Assembly: GCA_013399305.1 (NCBI GenBank)
Contig: VXAI01000035.1
Location: 1,973,297-2,037,296 of the forward strand
DNA: 64,000 bases
From: Rostratula benghalensis
Lineage: Eukaryota; Chordata; Aves; Charadriiformes; Rostratulidae
Direction: 5' to 3'
In this document: positions 14,774 through 27,442 of the stretch, in pieces
Layout: each line of letters begins with the position of its first letter
How positions within the stretch are numbered: position 1 is the first letter of the stretch
Position numbers and translations under genes: made by a program
The notes under the pieces: generated by a model
Told to the model about the DNA's origin: nothing
The model's input: the letters and a program-made list of their open reading frames with translations, nothing else
Databases searched by the model: none

Positions 14774-14826
14774 AAAAAAAAAAAAAAAAAAGAAAAAGAA
14801 AAAGAAAGAAAGAAAAAGAAAAAAAA
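14774..14826. repeat. A-rich / (GAAAA)n simple repeat
   Basis: A run of 18 A is followed by aagaaaaagaaaaagaaaga-type units over 53 bases. Confidence 0.95.
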
Positions 14827-17800
14827 CCCCAGAAGACTAACAAAGACTAACAAAGGTGCTTGAGAAATACTTGAAAATCTCGCTAGGGGATATAGTTCTC
14901 TTTTAACTAGGGGGTTTCCCTGGAGAAATCTTAAATATCAACTGTCAGATGGTCTGTATCTGATAAGCACTACCTGCTTTTCTAGGGCAATGGATCTCCT
15001 GGTGCAAGTCTTGTGCATTTTCCTTCATCCATCCAACCCTCCTGCTGTGCCAGCTGAGTTCTCACTACATCAGTAATTCTGCACAGAATGGAACAACAAG
15101 GCTGCATAAATGATGAAGCCACACAATTCAGTGCCCTGACACTTTTTATTTTGATCTCCTGAGAAACATCTTCGGCTTTGCCTCAAAGACAAGACCCTGG
15201 TTTCTCTCCCACCATCTCACTCAGTCAGCTAGAACTCAATACAAGCAATGTAATCACAGGCCCCAGGAGTTTATTGAGATCGTTCTTCAGTATCCAGACA
15301 GGTCTTCAGAAAACTGTTTGCATTTTGGGAAGACTGCTGGGAAGGAGGGATTTGCAACTGTATCACATACCATCACTCAGCTCGCTCTGGTTAATTCTAC
15401 AGGGACCACCATTAAAAAGTCCAGTGAGCTGGCCTTTCATGGGGTGGTTCTCACTGAGCTGGGCAGCAAGGATCTAGAAGAAATGAGAGACGATATAAAG
15501 AGTTCTCCCTTCCCAAATCTCAGATCTGGATAGATTTTCCATACCAATTTGCATCTGGAAGATCATTTGCTTGTGGAATGGATTGAGATTATTACAGAAG
15601 GAGAGCTCTGTCTCCAGAAAGAGTTTCTGGCTCAGGAGGATAATTGACCTTTGTTCTGAACAGGAACATGAACTCTGTTGCCTTGGGACACCTCTCTAAT
15701 CCTCATCTCCTGTGCTTTGGCCATTAGTAGCCCTATGGTTTCAGGATATGAATATAGGTTTATCTTAACAGCACTAATAACTTTCCTGGCTTGACAAAGC
15801 TTATTACAAAATAATGCTTCTTTAATTCTTTACTTCCCAATCAAAAGGTCCAGGGGGTGGATATGGGAATTGTAGCAGTGATTCTTAGACCTGATATAAG
15901 TCCAGTAGTAATTTTGTTAGAGTCTTCCTGAAATATAGAAAAAATATTCACCACTTAGGACACCTTAGAAGCAGAGAATCCCAGAATATCATATCATATC
16001 ATTGATCCATGCAACTTCATTCTCAATCCGAAATCTGGCAAAATGCTGTGCATGTGCATGTGCATGGATCTTACAGAATCCAACTGAAGCTCTGATCTCT
16101 TCACCACAAAGACTAAACCTGCTGCATCTGCAGCTCACCTTGGTGCCAAACAGATGCAAACTGGACAAAGCACAACAACCACATTTCTGTCAAATGAGTG
16201 AAAATACATTATATGGTACTTATCCTGGCTATACAATTTATGCTTGGGCCAGAAGGACAAACAAGCTTGGAGCAGGGCGCTGAACAAGAATGCTCTTTGC
16301 AGTTTTGTGATACTGAGTCTGGCCATAAAGCACATATCTATGTAACAGTCAAATTTAGCCAAAATGTAAAATATATTTTGGTCCAGACCCCAGAAATCAA
16401 ACAATCTCTACAGCTTCTCTGCAAAACAATGTTTGCAACCCTCACATACTGCTCCCAAGCCCAGAGAATTGCCTGTTTGCTGGGGACATGTACATCACTT
16501 TCACCATTGTGTGCCAGCAAGGAGGCCTGACCTGCGTCTGAACTCATTCCATGGACATTTCAATAAATCTGCAGTTTCCCAGTAAGCCCAGAAGTCGTTG
16601 GGTAGGACATCCCTGTCCTGTGCGAGCTGAACCAAGGCTCCCATTTTTAATTTGGCATGGCTGGTCCTCCCCCAGTCTCCTAATTAAATGCAAGAGGGAA
16701 AAATAGCAAGCCTGACAAGACCCACCGAGTGGCGTCTCTTTCTGTGGGCTCACGTAGCCCCATTCTCGGAGGCTGACCCAGGGCACAGCTCTGCTCTTCC
16801 ACGTGTATTTTCCAGTGGAAGTATTTCTTTTTCCCTTCCATAGATTTATTCAGACTCCAAACTTCAAATTCATCAAAACTGTCACGGGCCATTTGCAGGA
16901 TGGGAAGATATTGTGGGTCCAATCAGCGTGGGTGTCACAAACAATTATCCACTGCGGAATGATCCCAATTAGTAAACACCCCGCTAACAGGCCACCTCCC
17001 CAAGGATGCTGATTGCCTGTGACAGTGGTTTTTTCAGGATGTCTGCTGGAAAACTACAACTCAAGCCTCTGTGGGCTGGCTTCTAGCAAATTCCTTGTTA
17101 ACCCTACAAAAGAATCTACACATGAATAATTAAAAATAGATTGGAGCAGAAATTTAAAGTACATTTAGCTTTGTCACCCAAACCCTTTATAACAAGACCT
17201 ACTTCTCGTCTGGAATAAAATGGAAATTCTATTCCCTGTCTTGGCTTGTACCAGGCACTCTGTGTTTTGATGCTTTGCTCTAGGCTTTTGGAACTAAATA
17301 AAGATTTCAATATAAACACTCCCATCCACTTTCTCCTTTCTTCTCTCCTTTTCTGTTGGTGCAAAACTTTTAAAGAGTTGCCTGAAGGACCAAGTTCAGT
17401 GAGTGTTTGAAACCTAGATGCTTACTCCTTGCTTAAGGCATGCTGCTTTTTTCTGCTACATGCCACTACCTAAAAGAACTGCCCTTAACAATCACAAAGC
17501 TATTTTTATGGGATGAGATCACAAAGACAGGAGCAAATAAAGATTTAAAAAAAAGGTAAGTTTTGGTTTTTTTTAAAAGTAACCTTTTGAACACCCAATT
17601 CTCTACTGAAATGGATTGGGGAGTGATCAGTCACTCTTCTTCACCTTGATCTACTATCAAATCAAAAGATAGCAGGCCCAAATGTGGTGTAGCCCAGAAA
17701 TAATTCCAGTACAAGTAGGTGAGCTGTGGAAAGGCTGAAGAGAGGAAGAACACAACTCTGCTGTGAGCTCAGCCTCTGCATTCATGCAAGACAGGCCAGA

Positions 17801-19195
17801 GGACAACCAGCTGTGGCTAAAATTCAATACATGATAGGCAATGCCATGAGTACACAAGTTTGAAGCTACAGCATAAGCTCATGCTTTGAACCACCAATTG
17901 CTTGGATCAGAAGATTTCAACTGAATGGCTTTCACACAGAAAGCATCTCATATTAGCATTACTGCCTCTTATGCAAAGGTTATAGTCTGACCAACTTTGT
18001 ACATCCTTTGACCAGCCATCCTTTTAAATGCTCTACTGCCAAAGTCACTGCTTCACACTGGTATCAGCAGATGCCCTCAAAGACTAAACTGCCAAATGCC
18101 ACACAAAGTGATATAAAAAGCCATACTTTGTGCAGTGTACTGAAGAGCAGCACAAATTTCCTCACTGGTGGCTACTGAGAAGGGCCCAAGCAATATTTGA
18201 TACAAACTGGAAATCAGAGGAGGAAACCCTTCATCCTTCTCCAGTCCCAGGAACAGCAAGATAAGTGCAGCGAGGCAGGACTCTTTCAGGTTTAGCCCTT
18301 CCATTCTTACAACCCTGGCTGTGTTTTAGAGCGTTGTGGATGATGCAGGGGGAAATTCACCCAGAGAATGATGAATGAAACGTTCCTATTCTCCAGCCAG
18401 ATGGTCAGAGATCTATTGGATTGAAGTTTAACAGATAAAACACACCGTTGAGGCACACAGGTTCCCTTCTGAACTGGCCACAGTATGTAAATGACCTGCA
18501 TGCCTGCATCTCTCCAATGATAGGAGCCAAGTATGGACTACACATTAATGGTGAAGTCATCATAACTGGACTCCTTGTTTGGCAAGTGGGAAGATTTCTG
18601 AAAGAAGATCTCCTATGAGCCACAATTGGTGGGGCCAGACATTATTCACATCTACTACAAGGTAGAGCAATTCCTTCTTCTATGGGGCTACTGGGTAAAA
18701 TCTCACAACCTGTCTGTAGTGAAAGCTTAGCCCTAATCCATGGAGTCCCATAATACAGAGGTGGAAAGACTAATTTGGTCACCATGACTGCCTCCCACCC
18801 AGCAGTCTCACTCTCAAGGAAGGGGCTTCAGTGTCACACTCCAGTTCCACTCAGGTGTGCCAAGTCCTCCCATAGCCTCTTTTAACTCATCCCTCCTATT
18901 TTCAGCTCTGATTTCAAAGTGGGTAGTTGCTTGGCCAGTAAATTCTACCCCCAACTGTATCTTCAGCAGGAATAAATTGCCAAACCTCCGTAGATTTCCA
19001 CATATCTGTGCTGCTTACCCCAGTTTACAGTCTGGCCCAATAACCTGACTGCAGTTACCCTATTGTTAGTCCAAGTCTGCAAGCCCAAACTATACACTGC
19101 TCATTTTAAAGCTTTCAGGGTTTTCCCTTCCTAAAGAATTTTGCTTTCAGATTTTTTTTATTGCCCAGACAGAAAAACTTCTTTTCCTCCTCCGA

Positions 19196-19260
19196 NNNNN
19201 NNNNNNNNNNNNNNNNNNNNNNNNNNNNNNNNNNNNNNNNNNNNNNNNNNNNNNNNNNNN
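19196..19260. other. Assembly gap (65 N)
   Basis: Run of N in intergenic sequence, preceded by a pyrimidine-rich stretch (cttcttttcctcctcc). Confidence 0.99.
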
Positions 19261-20820
19261 ATATTATCTATTTTCATTATTTTTATCCCACCAAAATTAC
19301 CAAACTTCTTGGTTGCCATCACACTTCATGTGCAAGGTACTCAGTAATGTTTGCAAAACATCACACCTAAAACTTTCCTTCAAGAGCTCTTTACTGCTTT
19401 GCTAAATGCACAGGAAGAGTCAGTTCCCAGTAGAATGGATGCACCAACAACTTTCATCAGCCACACTGATCCCAAATCTGCATGATCATTTCTACCAAGT
19501 TACATGACTGAGTTTCTGTCCCAGATAGGCCAAACAATTTTGGTAGGAGGGCAAAATCTTGTAAGACCCTGTATCAAATGCTCTTCTAAGCTCCAACTGC
19601 AATATATCTCATGCAATCCCTTTGTCCAATGATTTGCTTTTGCATGATTGAGGATGAAATTGCATAACTTGTACCCCCCTGCCTCTCCCTCAAGCACAAT
19701 ACCCTGTGGTTTAGAGCAATTTAAGACTTAGTGCAAGAATTTGTCTCACTTTTCTCCCATCCTGGTGGTCCACGCTAAATCCCAAATCTTTCTCCTTTCC
19801 TTTGTTATGCCTTTCTTCCTGATCCACTATGGCCCAGCATCCAGAGCTTCATTATTATTCACCTTTAGATTGCAAAGTCATCAGGACAAAATGTGAGGGA
19901 AGACATCCAGTGTGATGAGCTCAGTTCCCACGGATTTTAACGGTGGCACTATTGTTTTCCTCTCCACCGCCCTCTTTCCAAAGGAGTTTAAGAAAGCCTC
20001 TGAATTTCTTTCTCAGTTGAAGAAACTGTTCAAGCCCCCTGTGAAAATGCCAGGGGTACAGATACCTATGAATTTGGGAGAAATATCAGGCTGGCTCAGA
20101 GAATCTGGCCCTGCTTTAAAGAGAAGGGACGTAGTTTTATTTCTAGCAGGGACATTGTGTGAGTAACTCGCTCTGAGGTCAAAGGATTTTGCCCTCAAAT
20201 ATCCAAGGGCAGAAACCAGGAGCCATAGAGTCAGCCTTTGTGCCAGCTGATGGAACAAGCACCCTTCAGCTGTGAAAAAAAACCCTCTCTGAACACTGGG
20301 ATAAAGCTGGAGCCACTGGAAATGTCCTTGTAGCCGCAAACAGATTTATGACCCAAAATTCAAACAAGAATTATCATTGCAAGCACTGCCAGTGCCAGGA
20401 GACATTCATTCCCTGCCTATCCATCCTGTCTGGCTCACAGATCCCAGTGGTCCTCCTCAGGACAGCCACACAATCTATGTGAAAGCACTTGGCTTCTGTG
20501 GGTGCCATGAATTTTCTGCGTTCCCTACTGCGCACACTCGCCAAGTAAGTCTTGATTTAGCTACAGTAATCTCTGCTGTCTGTTCCCACAAAGAGAAATG
20601 TTTATTTTATAGGCTCTGATGTCAAACGGATGGTAATAAAAGGCCTGCCTCTGCATCAGAGCTAGGTTGCTGACCCAATCTGCTGCCCAGCAAAGATGTA
20701 TAAACTCAGCCAACGCTGGAACTGCTGTGAGTGCCAAGCCTGCCCCAGTCCCCCTGGGCTGCCAAGCTGGTCACCTTGCACTGCTGTATCACAGGCAGAG
20801 AAAGCCTGGCCTGTAAATAG

Positions 20821-21268
20821 AGGCCACAAAGATGGTGAAGGGAGTGGAGCATCTCCCGTCTGAGGAAAGGCTGAGGGAGCTGGTTCTCTTTAGCTTGGAG
20901 AAGAGAACACCGAGGGGTGACCTCATTAATGTTTATAAATATGTAAAGGGTGAGTGTCAGGAGGATGGAGCCAGGCTCTTCTCAGTGACAGCCAATGATA
21001 GGACAAGGGACAATGGGTACAAGTTGGAACACAAGAGGCACCACTTAAATACGAGGAAAAACTTCTCCACGGTGAGGGTGACGGAGCACGGGAAGGGGCT
21101 GCCCAGAGAGGTTGTGGAGTCTCCTTCTCTGGAGACATTCAAAACCCACCTGGATGCATTCCTGTGTGACCTGATGTAGGTGTTCCTGCTGTGGCAGGGG
21201 GATTGGACTGGATGATCTTTCAAGGTCCCTTCCAATCCCTGATATTCTGTGATTCTGTGATTCTGTGA
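20821..21268 (+). mobile_element. CR1 LINE, 3' fragment with terminal octamer repeats
   Basis: It matches the last part of CR1 ORF2. A 115-codon open frame reads [20 protein letters not shown] and later the [19 protein letters not shown] ending. It finishes with three copies of the ATTCTGTG-type terminal repeat (about 21244-21268). Confidence 0.95.
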
Positions 21269-22299
21269 AATATGACTGGAAAGATGACAGGAAATCAGGG
21301 AATTGCACCCTTGTCAGAACTGCAGGCCTTAATTGCTTTTGCCAGTGCAGATCCAATATAAGATATACAAGCAAAAGGGAGAGACTTCACAGCCTGGCCA
21401 GCAGGAGCTTCCTGAGCTATGAAGAAGCAACAGCACTTTGGCCTAAGAGGGAAGTGGCCCATACACAGCGCCAGAGCGGCTGGAGGCACCTTTGCTTCAC
21501 AGGGAAAATGCAGAAGCTGTGGATCAGCTTGAGAAATGGGAATGCTCCAGCAAAGCCTGCTTTCTGGCCACATTTCCAGGCCAGTGGGCTCAGATGAATG
21601 TCTAACTGAGGCCTGAAGTGTGTTTTCCTGCAAATGGCCACTTTGACACCACCACACGCATGCGTACTTCCAGGTTCTAAAGTAGGGCTCGTGGCAATCC
21701 CAGAGCCAACAGCTTTGTGGAGCCTCACAACAAGTTACCCAGAAATTCAGCACTGGGTCACTGGGCCTTCTTCAGCAGTGGCTCCCTGACAACATGATCG
21801 TGAGATCTTTGGGACTGTAGCGTGGGACCAAGGTCTCATTTCTCTCCACTCAGCCAGGATGCAGTCCATGGAGTTTTCATCAGTTTTAGGAGCCTACAGC
21901 AGGAGGACAGATGACACCTGGCTCAGCACAAAGCCTGCCACTACCAAGGGAATCTGCCAGGATGGTTTGAACCAGCAGAGACAGCTTGTACTGGACCAGC
22001 ATGCACTCTCGTGAGGCTGCAGGGTTCTGGATCCAGTACTAACAGTTTTATGGTATCATTGGGGTGAGGACTTTGCTTGAACTCCTTCGGTTTAAGCCTT
22101 GATTTAAGCCAATGCATAATTCATAATGGGGATGATAACAGATGGCAACTTGTTAAGCCACAGGAACTCAATCAGTTGTGATCACATGACAACACCCTAA
22201 ATAATTTAAATCATATCTTACTGCAAGAGCTTTTCTGCTGGGGCCCCGTGGTACAGAGAGACACCAATGCCACACTGTGGGAGTCATCTCACAAGGCAG

Positions 22300-22350
22300 A
22301 TGCTACCAAGAACCCCTGTTTGCAAAGGGAGAAACTGAGGCACAAGATCT
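22300..22350 (+). repeat. Possible MIR-like relic
   Basis: gcaaagggagaaactgaggc followed by acaaga resembles the MIR block gatgaggaaactgaggcaca. It lies just upstream of a CR1 fragment. Confidence 0.3.
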
Positions 22351-22385
22351 GCTCATTCCATGAAAGCAGATCACTGGGGATCGTT

Positions 22386-22648
22386 TGGAGAGGGACTCTT
22401 TATTGAGGGAGTGTAGTGATAGGATGAGGGGTAATGGTTTTAAATTGAAAGACAGGAAATTTAAATTAGATACTAAGAAGTAATTCTTTCCTGCGAGGGT
22501 GGTGAGGCACTGGAACAGGTTGCCCAGAGAAGCTGTGGCTGCCCCATCCCTGAAGGTGTTCAAGGCCAGGCTGGAGGGGGCTTTGAGCAACCTGATCTGG
22601 TGGGAAGTGTCCCTGCCCATGGCAGGGGGGTTGGAACTCGATGATCTG
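22386..22648 (+). mobile_element. CR1 LINE fragment lacking its 3' terminus
   Basis: The middle part is very similar to the copy at 11436-11948: the blocks agggagtgtagtgataggat and aaattgaaagacaggaaatt are shared. It stops at ttggaactcgatgatct without the usual tccaacc...ATTCTATG end, so the 3' end has been lost. Confidence 0.93.
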
Positions 22649-23930
22649 CTGTAACAGAGGTTGCAGAGGCAGTAGACTGTGTTCAGACCACTTCTGATTC
22701 CCTATTTTTGTACTCTACTCAGCAATATACCCAATCAAAAAAAGACAGTGGAAAACAACAGAGTTTGTAGAAGGGGATTTGAAATGAGAGCAGTCCAAGC
22801 CATCACACTCTGAAATACTAAACCCAACTCTAGGACTCCTAACACTTGGTCAAAAAAAGCTAGAGCTACGTGATGCAAAAGTGATGGTCCAACAGAAATT
22901 CACAGGTTTACCCTTTGCTGTTGCAGACTCTACGTTAGATCAGGACTTTGGTGTCTCTCTGCAGCAAAAGTAGGAAGATAAAGCCATCTCATCTGCTCTG
23001 GATAATTCATCAAAAATGCAAGCACTCTTGCCACAGACCCCATTTGTTCTCTGGGTGTGACATGGCAGTGAAATATCAACCCTCCCATTCTCATGTCAAG
23101 ATCTTTCTCTTCAACTACAGGAGGAAACTACCTTTTCAACACATGGCCTAAACCTTGGTGACATGAAGACCCTTCAGTGTCTTTATGAGAACCAGGAGGC
23201 CCTGCCAATCTCCCCAGTCACTTCAGGAAACAATGTGGGATAGAGGGGAGCAAGGAGTTTTCTTCTTCTGAGTTTCAGCACCTTCCTTTTCTTTCCATCA
23301 ATTCCCAGGCTGCCACGTGCACATGAAATCTGGGTCTCTGAGGAAGGTTTCATTCCCAGTAGGCTGAAGCAGCCTTCTGAACGAGGATAAGATTTGTTCC
23401 AAGAACATTCCAACATGCTCTGGATTACAGCAATGCTTCCTCCATCACAGGGGACTGTAAAGATGAACAATTATTATCATCTCAGCATAGTTATCTACCC
23501 TTTTGAGAAGACACACTGAGTTTGAGTCTTCTCTGGAACCCCAGTCAATCGGAATCAGCACAGTTAGTCCCAGCTGATGAACAGGCATTGGCTGCAAACC
23601 ATTTGTGTAATTAACAGAGACTGCTGCCTCCCGGCATATTACAAGGGAGCACAGCCTACACTACAGTCATCCTTAAACATCACTCGACTGCCAGACCATT
23701 TTCATGCTTCACGCTTCTAAAATTCTAAAATCACCATCTCCTTTTTTAAAGACTTCAAATATAAAAGCACTCATGAGCTAAATTCTCCCTACAGTAACGT
23801 GGGCATTTCATCTCCTAAACAGAAGGGAAACTGCCACCTGAAACTCCTTCCCCATCACAGAGGTGTGAGTCCGGCTGTTGGTCTAAGCACAACACATGGA
23901 GTTCTTTGGTACACTACTTCTCACCAAAGC

Positions 23931-24494
23931 ACAGAATCATGGAATTGTCAGAGTTGGAAGGGACCTCTAGAGCTCATCCAGTCCAACTCCCCTGCTAAAG
24001 CAGGATTGCCCAGAGCACATCACTCAGGACTGCACACTTAGGTCTGCATCCAGGCAGGTCTTGAAGATCTCCAGGGAAGGGGACTCCACACCCTCCCTCA
24101 GCAGCATGTTCCAGGGCTCTGGCACCAGAAAGAAGTTTTTCCTCATATTTGAAGGAAACTTCCCGTGTTCCAGCTTGTGCCCATTGCTCCTCATCCTGTC
24201 ACTGAGAGCCACTGAAAAGAGTCCGGCTCCATCCTCCTCCAACCCACCCTTCAGGTAGTTGTGAGCATGAATAAGGTCTCCCCTCAGCTTTCTCTTCTGC
24301 AGGCTAAAAAGTCCCAGCTCTCTCAGCCTTTCCTCATCAGGGAGATGCTCCAATCCCTTAATCATCTTTGTTGCTCTACACTGGACTCTCTCCAGTAGTT
24401 CCCTGTCTCTCTTGAGCTTGTGAGCCCAGAACTGGATGCAGTTGTGGCCTCACCAGAGCCGAGCAGAGCGGGAAAATGACCTCCCTCAACCTAT
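23931..24494 (-). mobile_element. CR1 LINE, 3' fragment of about 560 bases
   Basis: On the + strand it begins acagaatcatggaattgtca, then gagttggaagggacctctag. The minus strand has an open frame of 113 codons that encodes the CR1 ORF2 C-terminus ([20 protein letters not shown]...). The left end lacks a clear octamer array. Confidence 0.95.
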
Positions 24495-25957
24495 TTCATG
24501 CACGAGCATGAACTTTCTCTTTGGTGCACTATTAGCACTCAGCAAAAATGTCTGCAAAAATACCATTCCATAAAAAATCCCTGTGTGTACAAGATGGACC
24601 AGATCATCAGCTGGACTGAACTCTGAATGCCACATGACATGAGGAGATACAGACTCATATTTCCTCTGTATGTGTGTGTTAGCAGTGAAAGAGTTAACAG
24701 TAGATGGTGACAGCCGTGTCCTTTGGGCAACGCTGCAAATGAGAACACACCTCATGCCATGGAGGATCCTAAAGCAGAGGAGCCTCCCCTCCCATCCCAA
24801 AACTGCTCACAGACAAAGCAGTTTTACATTCAACACAAGGCCTTGCAAAATGTCTCTGTGCTGCCTGGGCCAGGGTCCAATTCTCCATCACTTTCCTAAA
24901 TGACTCCAAAAGTCTTAAGAAGTTGCAGCCTGGGGCAGCCAGTACTGAAACAGGCCCCAGGGAAAACCCAAACCATGGATTTAACCACAGAGAATCAGCC
25001 AAGAGTGATTTTGTCCATTTGATTTTGGACCTAAAGAAGCCCTGTCTTTGTAAGGGGCAAACTCCATTTTTGCCACATGAGTGAACAGTCCCCAGACAAG
25101 GTTCATCGTGTCTCTTCCACTCCTCCATCCCCAAAGTTACCTATATGACAGCCAAGCTGCTCTCCCCGGGGTGGGATACCAAGAGGAACTTGTCAAGAGG
25201 CAGCAATGGACACGGTCTCTTTCTTGCCTCAAGGCCAGGATCAGGGATCAACCCTGAGAGGGAGGCCCTTTTCACACACAAGTATTTCAGCTTGCCTTTC
25301 TCCAAAAGAAACCTGCAGGAATCCCACATCACTCACATGCCCACCTGTTCAGGCTCTTTAACGAATGCCTCTTTCCATCTGTAAAAGCAACCTGACAACT
25401 TTTTCCCTTTTTTTTTTTTTTTTTCAAGCAAGTAATGACATGTCTGTCTTACTGCACAAACCATCAAGGCACTAACTTCAAAAGCAATGAATCTTACACT
25501 TCACTTTTATTGCAGGGAGTAGAATTATAGGATATTTTTTAACATGGGGAACTGGAGTGGTCTGAACCCAGACTGAACTTAATCTCCTAAACAGGCCCAA
25601 CCCCAAATCTCTACTCTGAGTGCTTCTAAACTTCAGGGCAGGTTGCATCTGGCTTATGTCTCTTTGTCTCGAGCATGCCAAGTCCTGCAGCTCCACGCAG
25701 GTCCTTGACACGTTCCCAGCAAACTGGTGTGTTGGCTACCTGCCTCTGGGGAGGAGAGACAGAATAAAATGCAAGACACTGCAATGGGATGACCTTGTGA
25801 GATAAAACTGCCTGATGAAAACCAATAGTCGGGAAGAGTTCTAAAGAAACTGGTGCCAGAGCAACCAGTGCCAAAGACAACGAGCTTAGCAGAGGGTGGT
25901 GGAGGGAGGGAGGCCAAGGCTGGGAGTACAGGATGATCAAACTGAGACAAACCAGAG

Positions 25958-26171
25958 AGGGAAGAAATTTTTCACTCTGAGGGTGGTGAGGCACTGGCAC
26001 AGGTTGCCCAGAGAAGCTCTGGATGCCCCATCCCTGGAGGTGTTTCAAGGCCAGGCTGGATGGGGCTTTGAGCAACCTGCTCTGGTGGGAGGCGTCCGTG
26101 CCCATGGGCAGAGAGAGGGGTTGGAACGAGGTGACCTTTAAGGTCCTTTCCAACCCAAACCATTCTAGGAC
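25958..26171 (+). mobile_element. CR1 LINE, short 3' fragment
   Basis: Only the last 210 bases are present, from the block gagggtggtgaggcactgg to caacccaaaccattctagga. Confidence 0.93.
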
Positions 26172-26636
26172 GGTATGAAACGCGACCCCTGCCCAGCGGA
26201 GGGGTCCATGGCCTGTCCAACAGTGTCCCCTGGTGGCAGCAGCCACAGCTTGCCGCGGTGGCAGCGCTCCCACCCGTCACCCACGGCCAACGTTAAAACA
26301 CACAGCTCTTTATCGTCTAATTACACGAGTGATTCATGTACGTGGATAAATAACAGTCGCTAAGACGTTTTGATCTTGCCTGTAGCTATAAGGTCAGGGT
26401 ATGCTTTTGGTCAGGCTGAAGCGTGAGAACTGAAAAAAAAACAAATTGTCTACGTGAATGTCACACGTTCCTGCTCCGGCCTTGCCCGTGGCTACCTGCT
26501 GACTTGCCCAGGCTGGTCACCAACAGCCAGACCTGCACAAGCACACAGCAAGGAGGCTGCCACATGTACAGTGTTTTTCGTGCAGCTGGCCAAGAGGAAT
26601 CTGAGGCTGTCTTCAAAACCTGGCTTGGTGCACTGG

Positions 26637-26663
26637 AAAAAAAAAAAAAAAAAAAAAAAAAAA
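26637..26663 (+). repeat. Poly(A) tract, 27 bases
   Basis: An uninterrupted A run at the end of a GC-richer block (about 26457-26636). It could be a retroposed tail or a simple homopolymer. I found no clear target-site duplication. Confidence 0.9.
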
Positions 26664-27442
26664 TCCTTTGGCTGTTTTTCCAGCTTGCCCTTTTCATTTC
26701 GGTTTTCAAGAAAATTCTGGTTCAAAGGCCCAACTTCAGAAAGGTGTAAATCACTATAAAAATACCAAGTGGAGATTTGGAGTGAACTCAGCCAGGCTTG
26801 GAGAGTGCCTTTCCCTCCAGCCAGACACAGAGCCAGCAGGGAGCTGCAAGGCTGCAGGAAGAAATGAGACTGGACACCAAGGCAGGAACTTTCCACTTTC
26901 AGGTGGCTGGTTTCTTATCAGCATGGGAGTAAGGAAATCACAGCCAGTGGCTTCCAGTAGACCACTGATACTGGTGAACAGCTACTGTATGGCAGACTCC
27001 CCAAAAAGATGTCACAAACCTCAGAAATCACAGAGGTGGTACATACGCTTTCCTGAAAGGAGGGATGGAGAAGCAGAGACAGCAGAGATCCAGCAAGATA
27101 GAAGCCATCTCTTTCCCTGATGGCAAATCTGTGCTGAATCTTTTCCATGGAAAGGTTTCCCTTCCTGGTACCCCAACTGCTCCCACCATAATATGATTTC
27201 TGGTGATCTACAGGCCAAGACTGCCAGGTGCAGTCCATGGCCTGAAGGGCTGCCAAAGGAAAAAGTAAGATCAAGAGGTGGGCATGGATGTTTCTTCCCT
27301 GCCCACCAAACCCACATGCCAGATGGGTCATCAGTCTAAGCAGTGCAGAGACCCCAGAGCTATGGGGCTGGGGCTGACACTGGCTCCCCAGCATATGGGG
27401 CAGATCTCAGCTGAGCTCTGTTTGTCAGCATTTATCCATATC

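Larger units (their letters stand above)
11949..19195. other. Intergenic, possible enhancer-like blocks, no gene seen
   Basis: It contains a stop-poor block (13262-14010), an A-rich simple repeat (14774-14826), and a motif-dense block (about 16660-17010). No splice-bounded exon could be recognised. Confidence 0.55.
19261..27442. other. Intergenic, CR1-rich
   Basis: It carries four CR1 fragments (20821, 22386, 23931 and 25958), a T run (25408-25424) and a 27-base A run. The sequence between them shows no recognisable gene. The 215-codon minus frame at 25626-26273 overlaps a CR1 copy in antisense and is not a gene. Confidence 0.6.

Noticed and set aside
15978..16005. gaatcccagaatatcatatc as a possible CR1 terminus
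   Set aside because: Lacks the ggttggaaggga block that follows in real copies. It is more likely a short (ATATC) simple repeat.
25626..26273. 215-codon minus-strand frame
   Set aside because: Its second half is the antisense of a CR1 fragment (25958-26171); the rest has no recognisable similarity.
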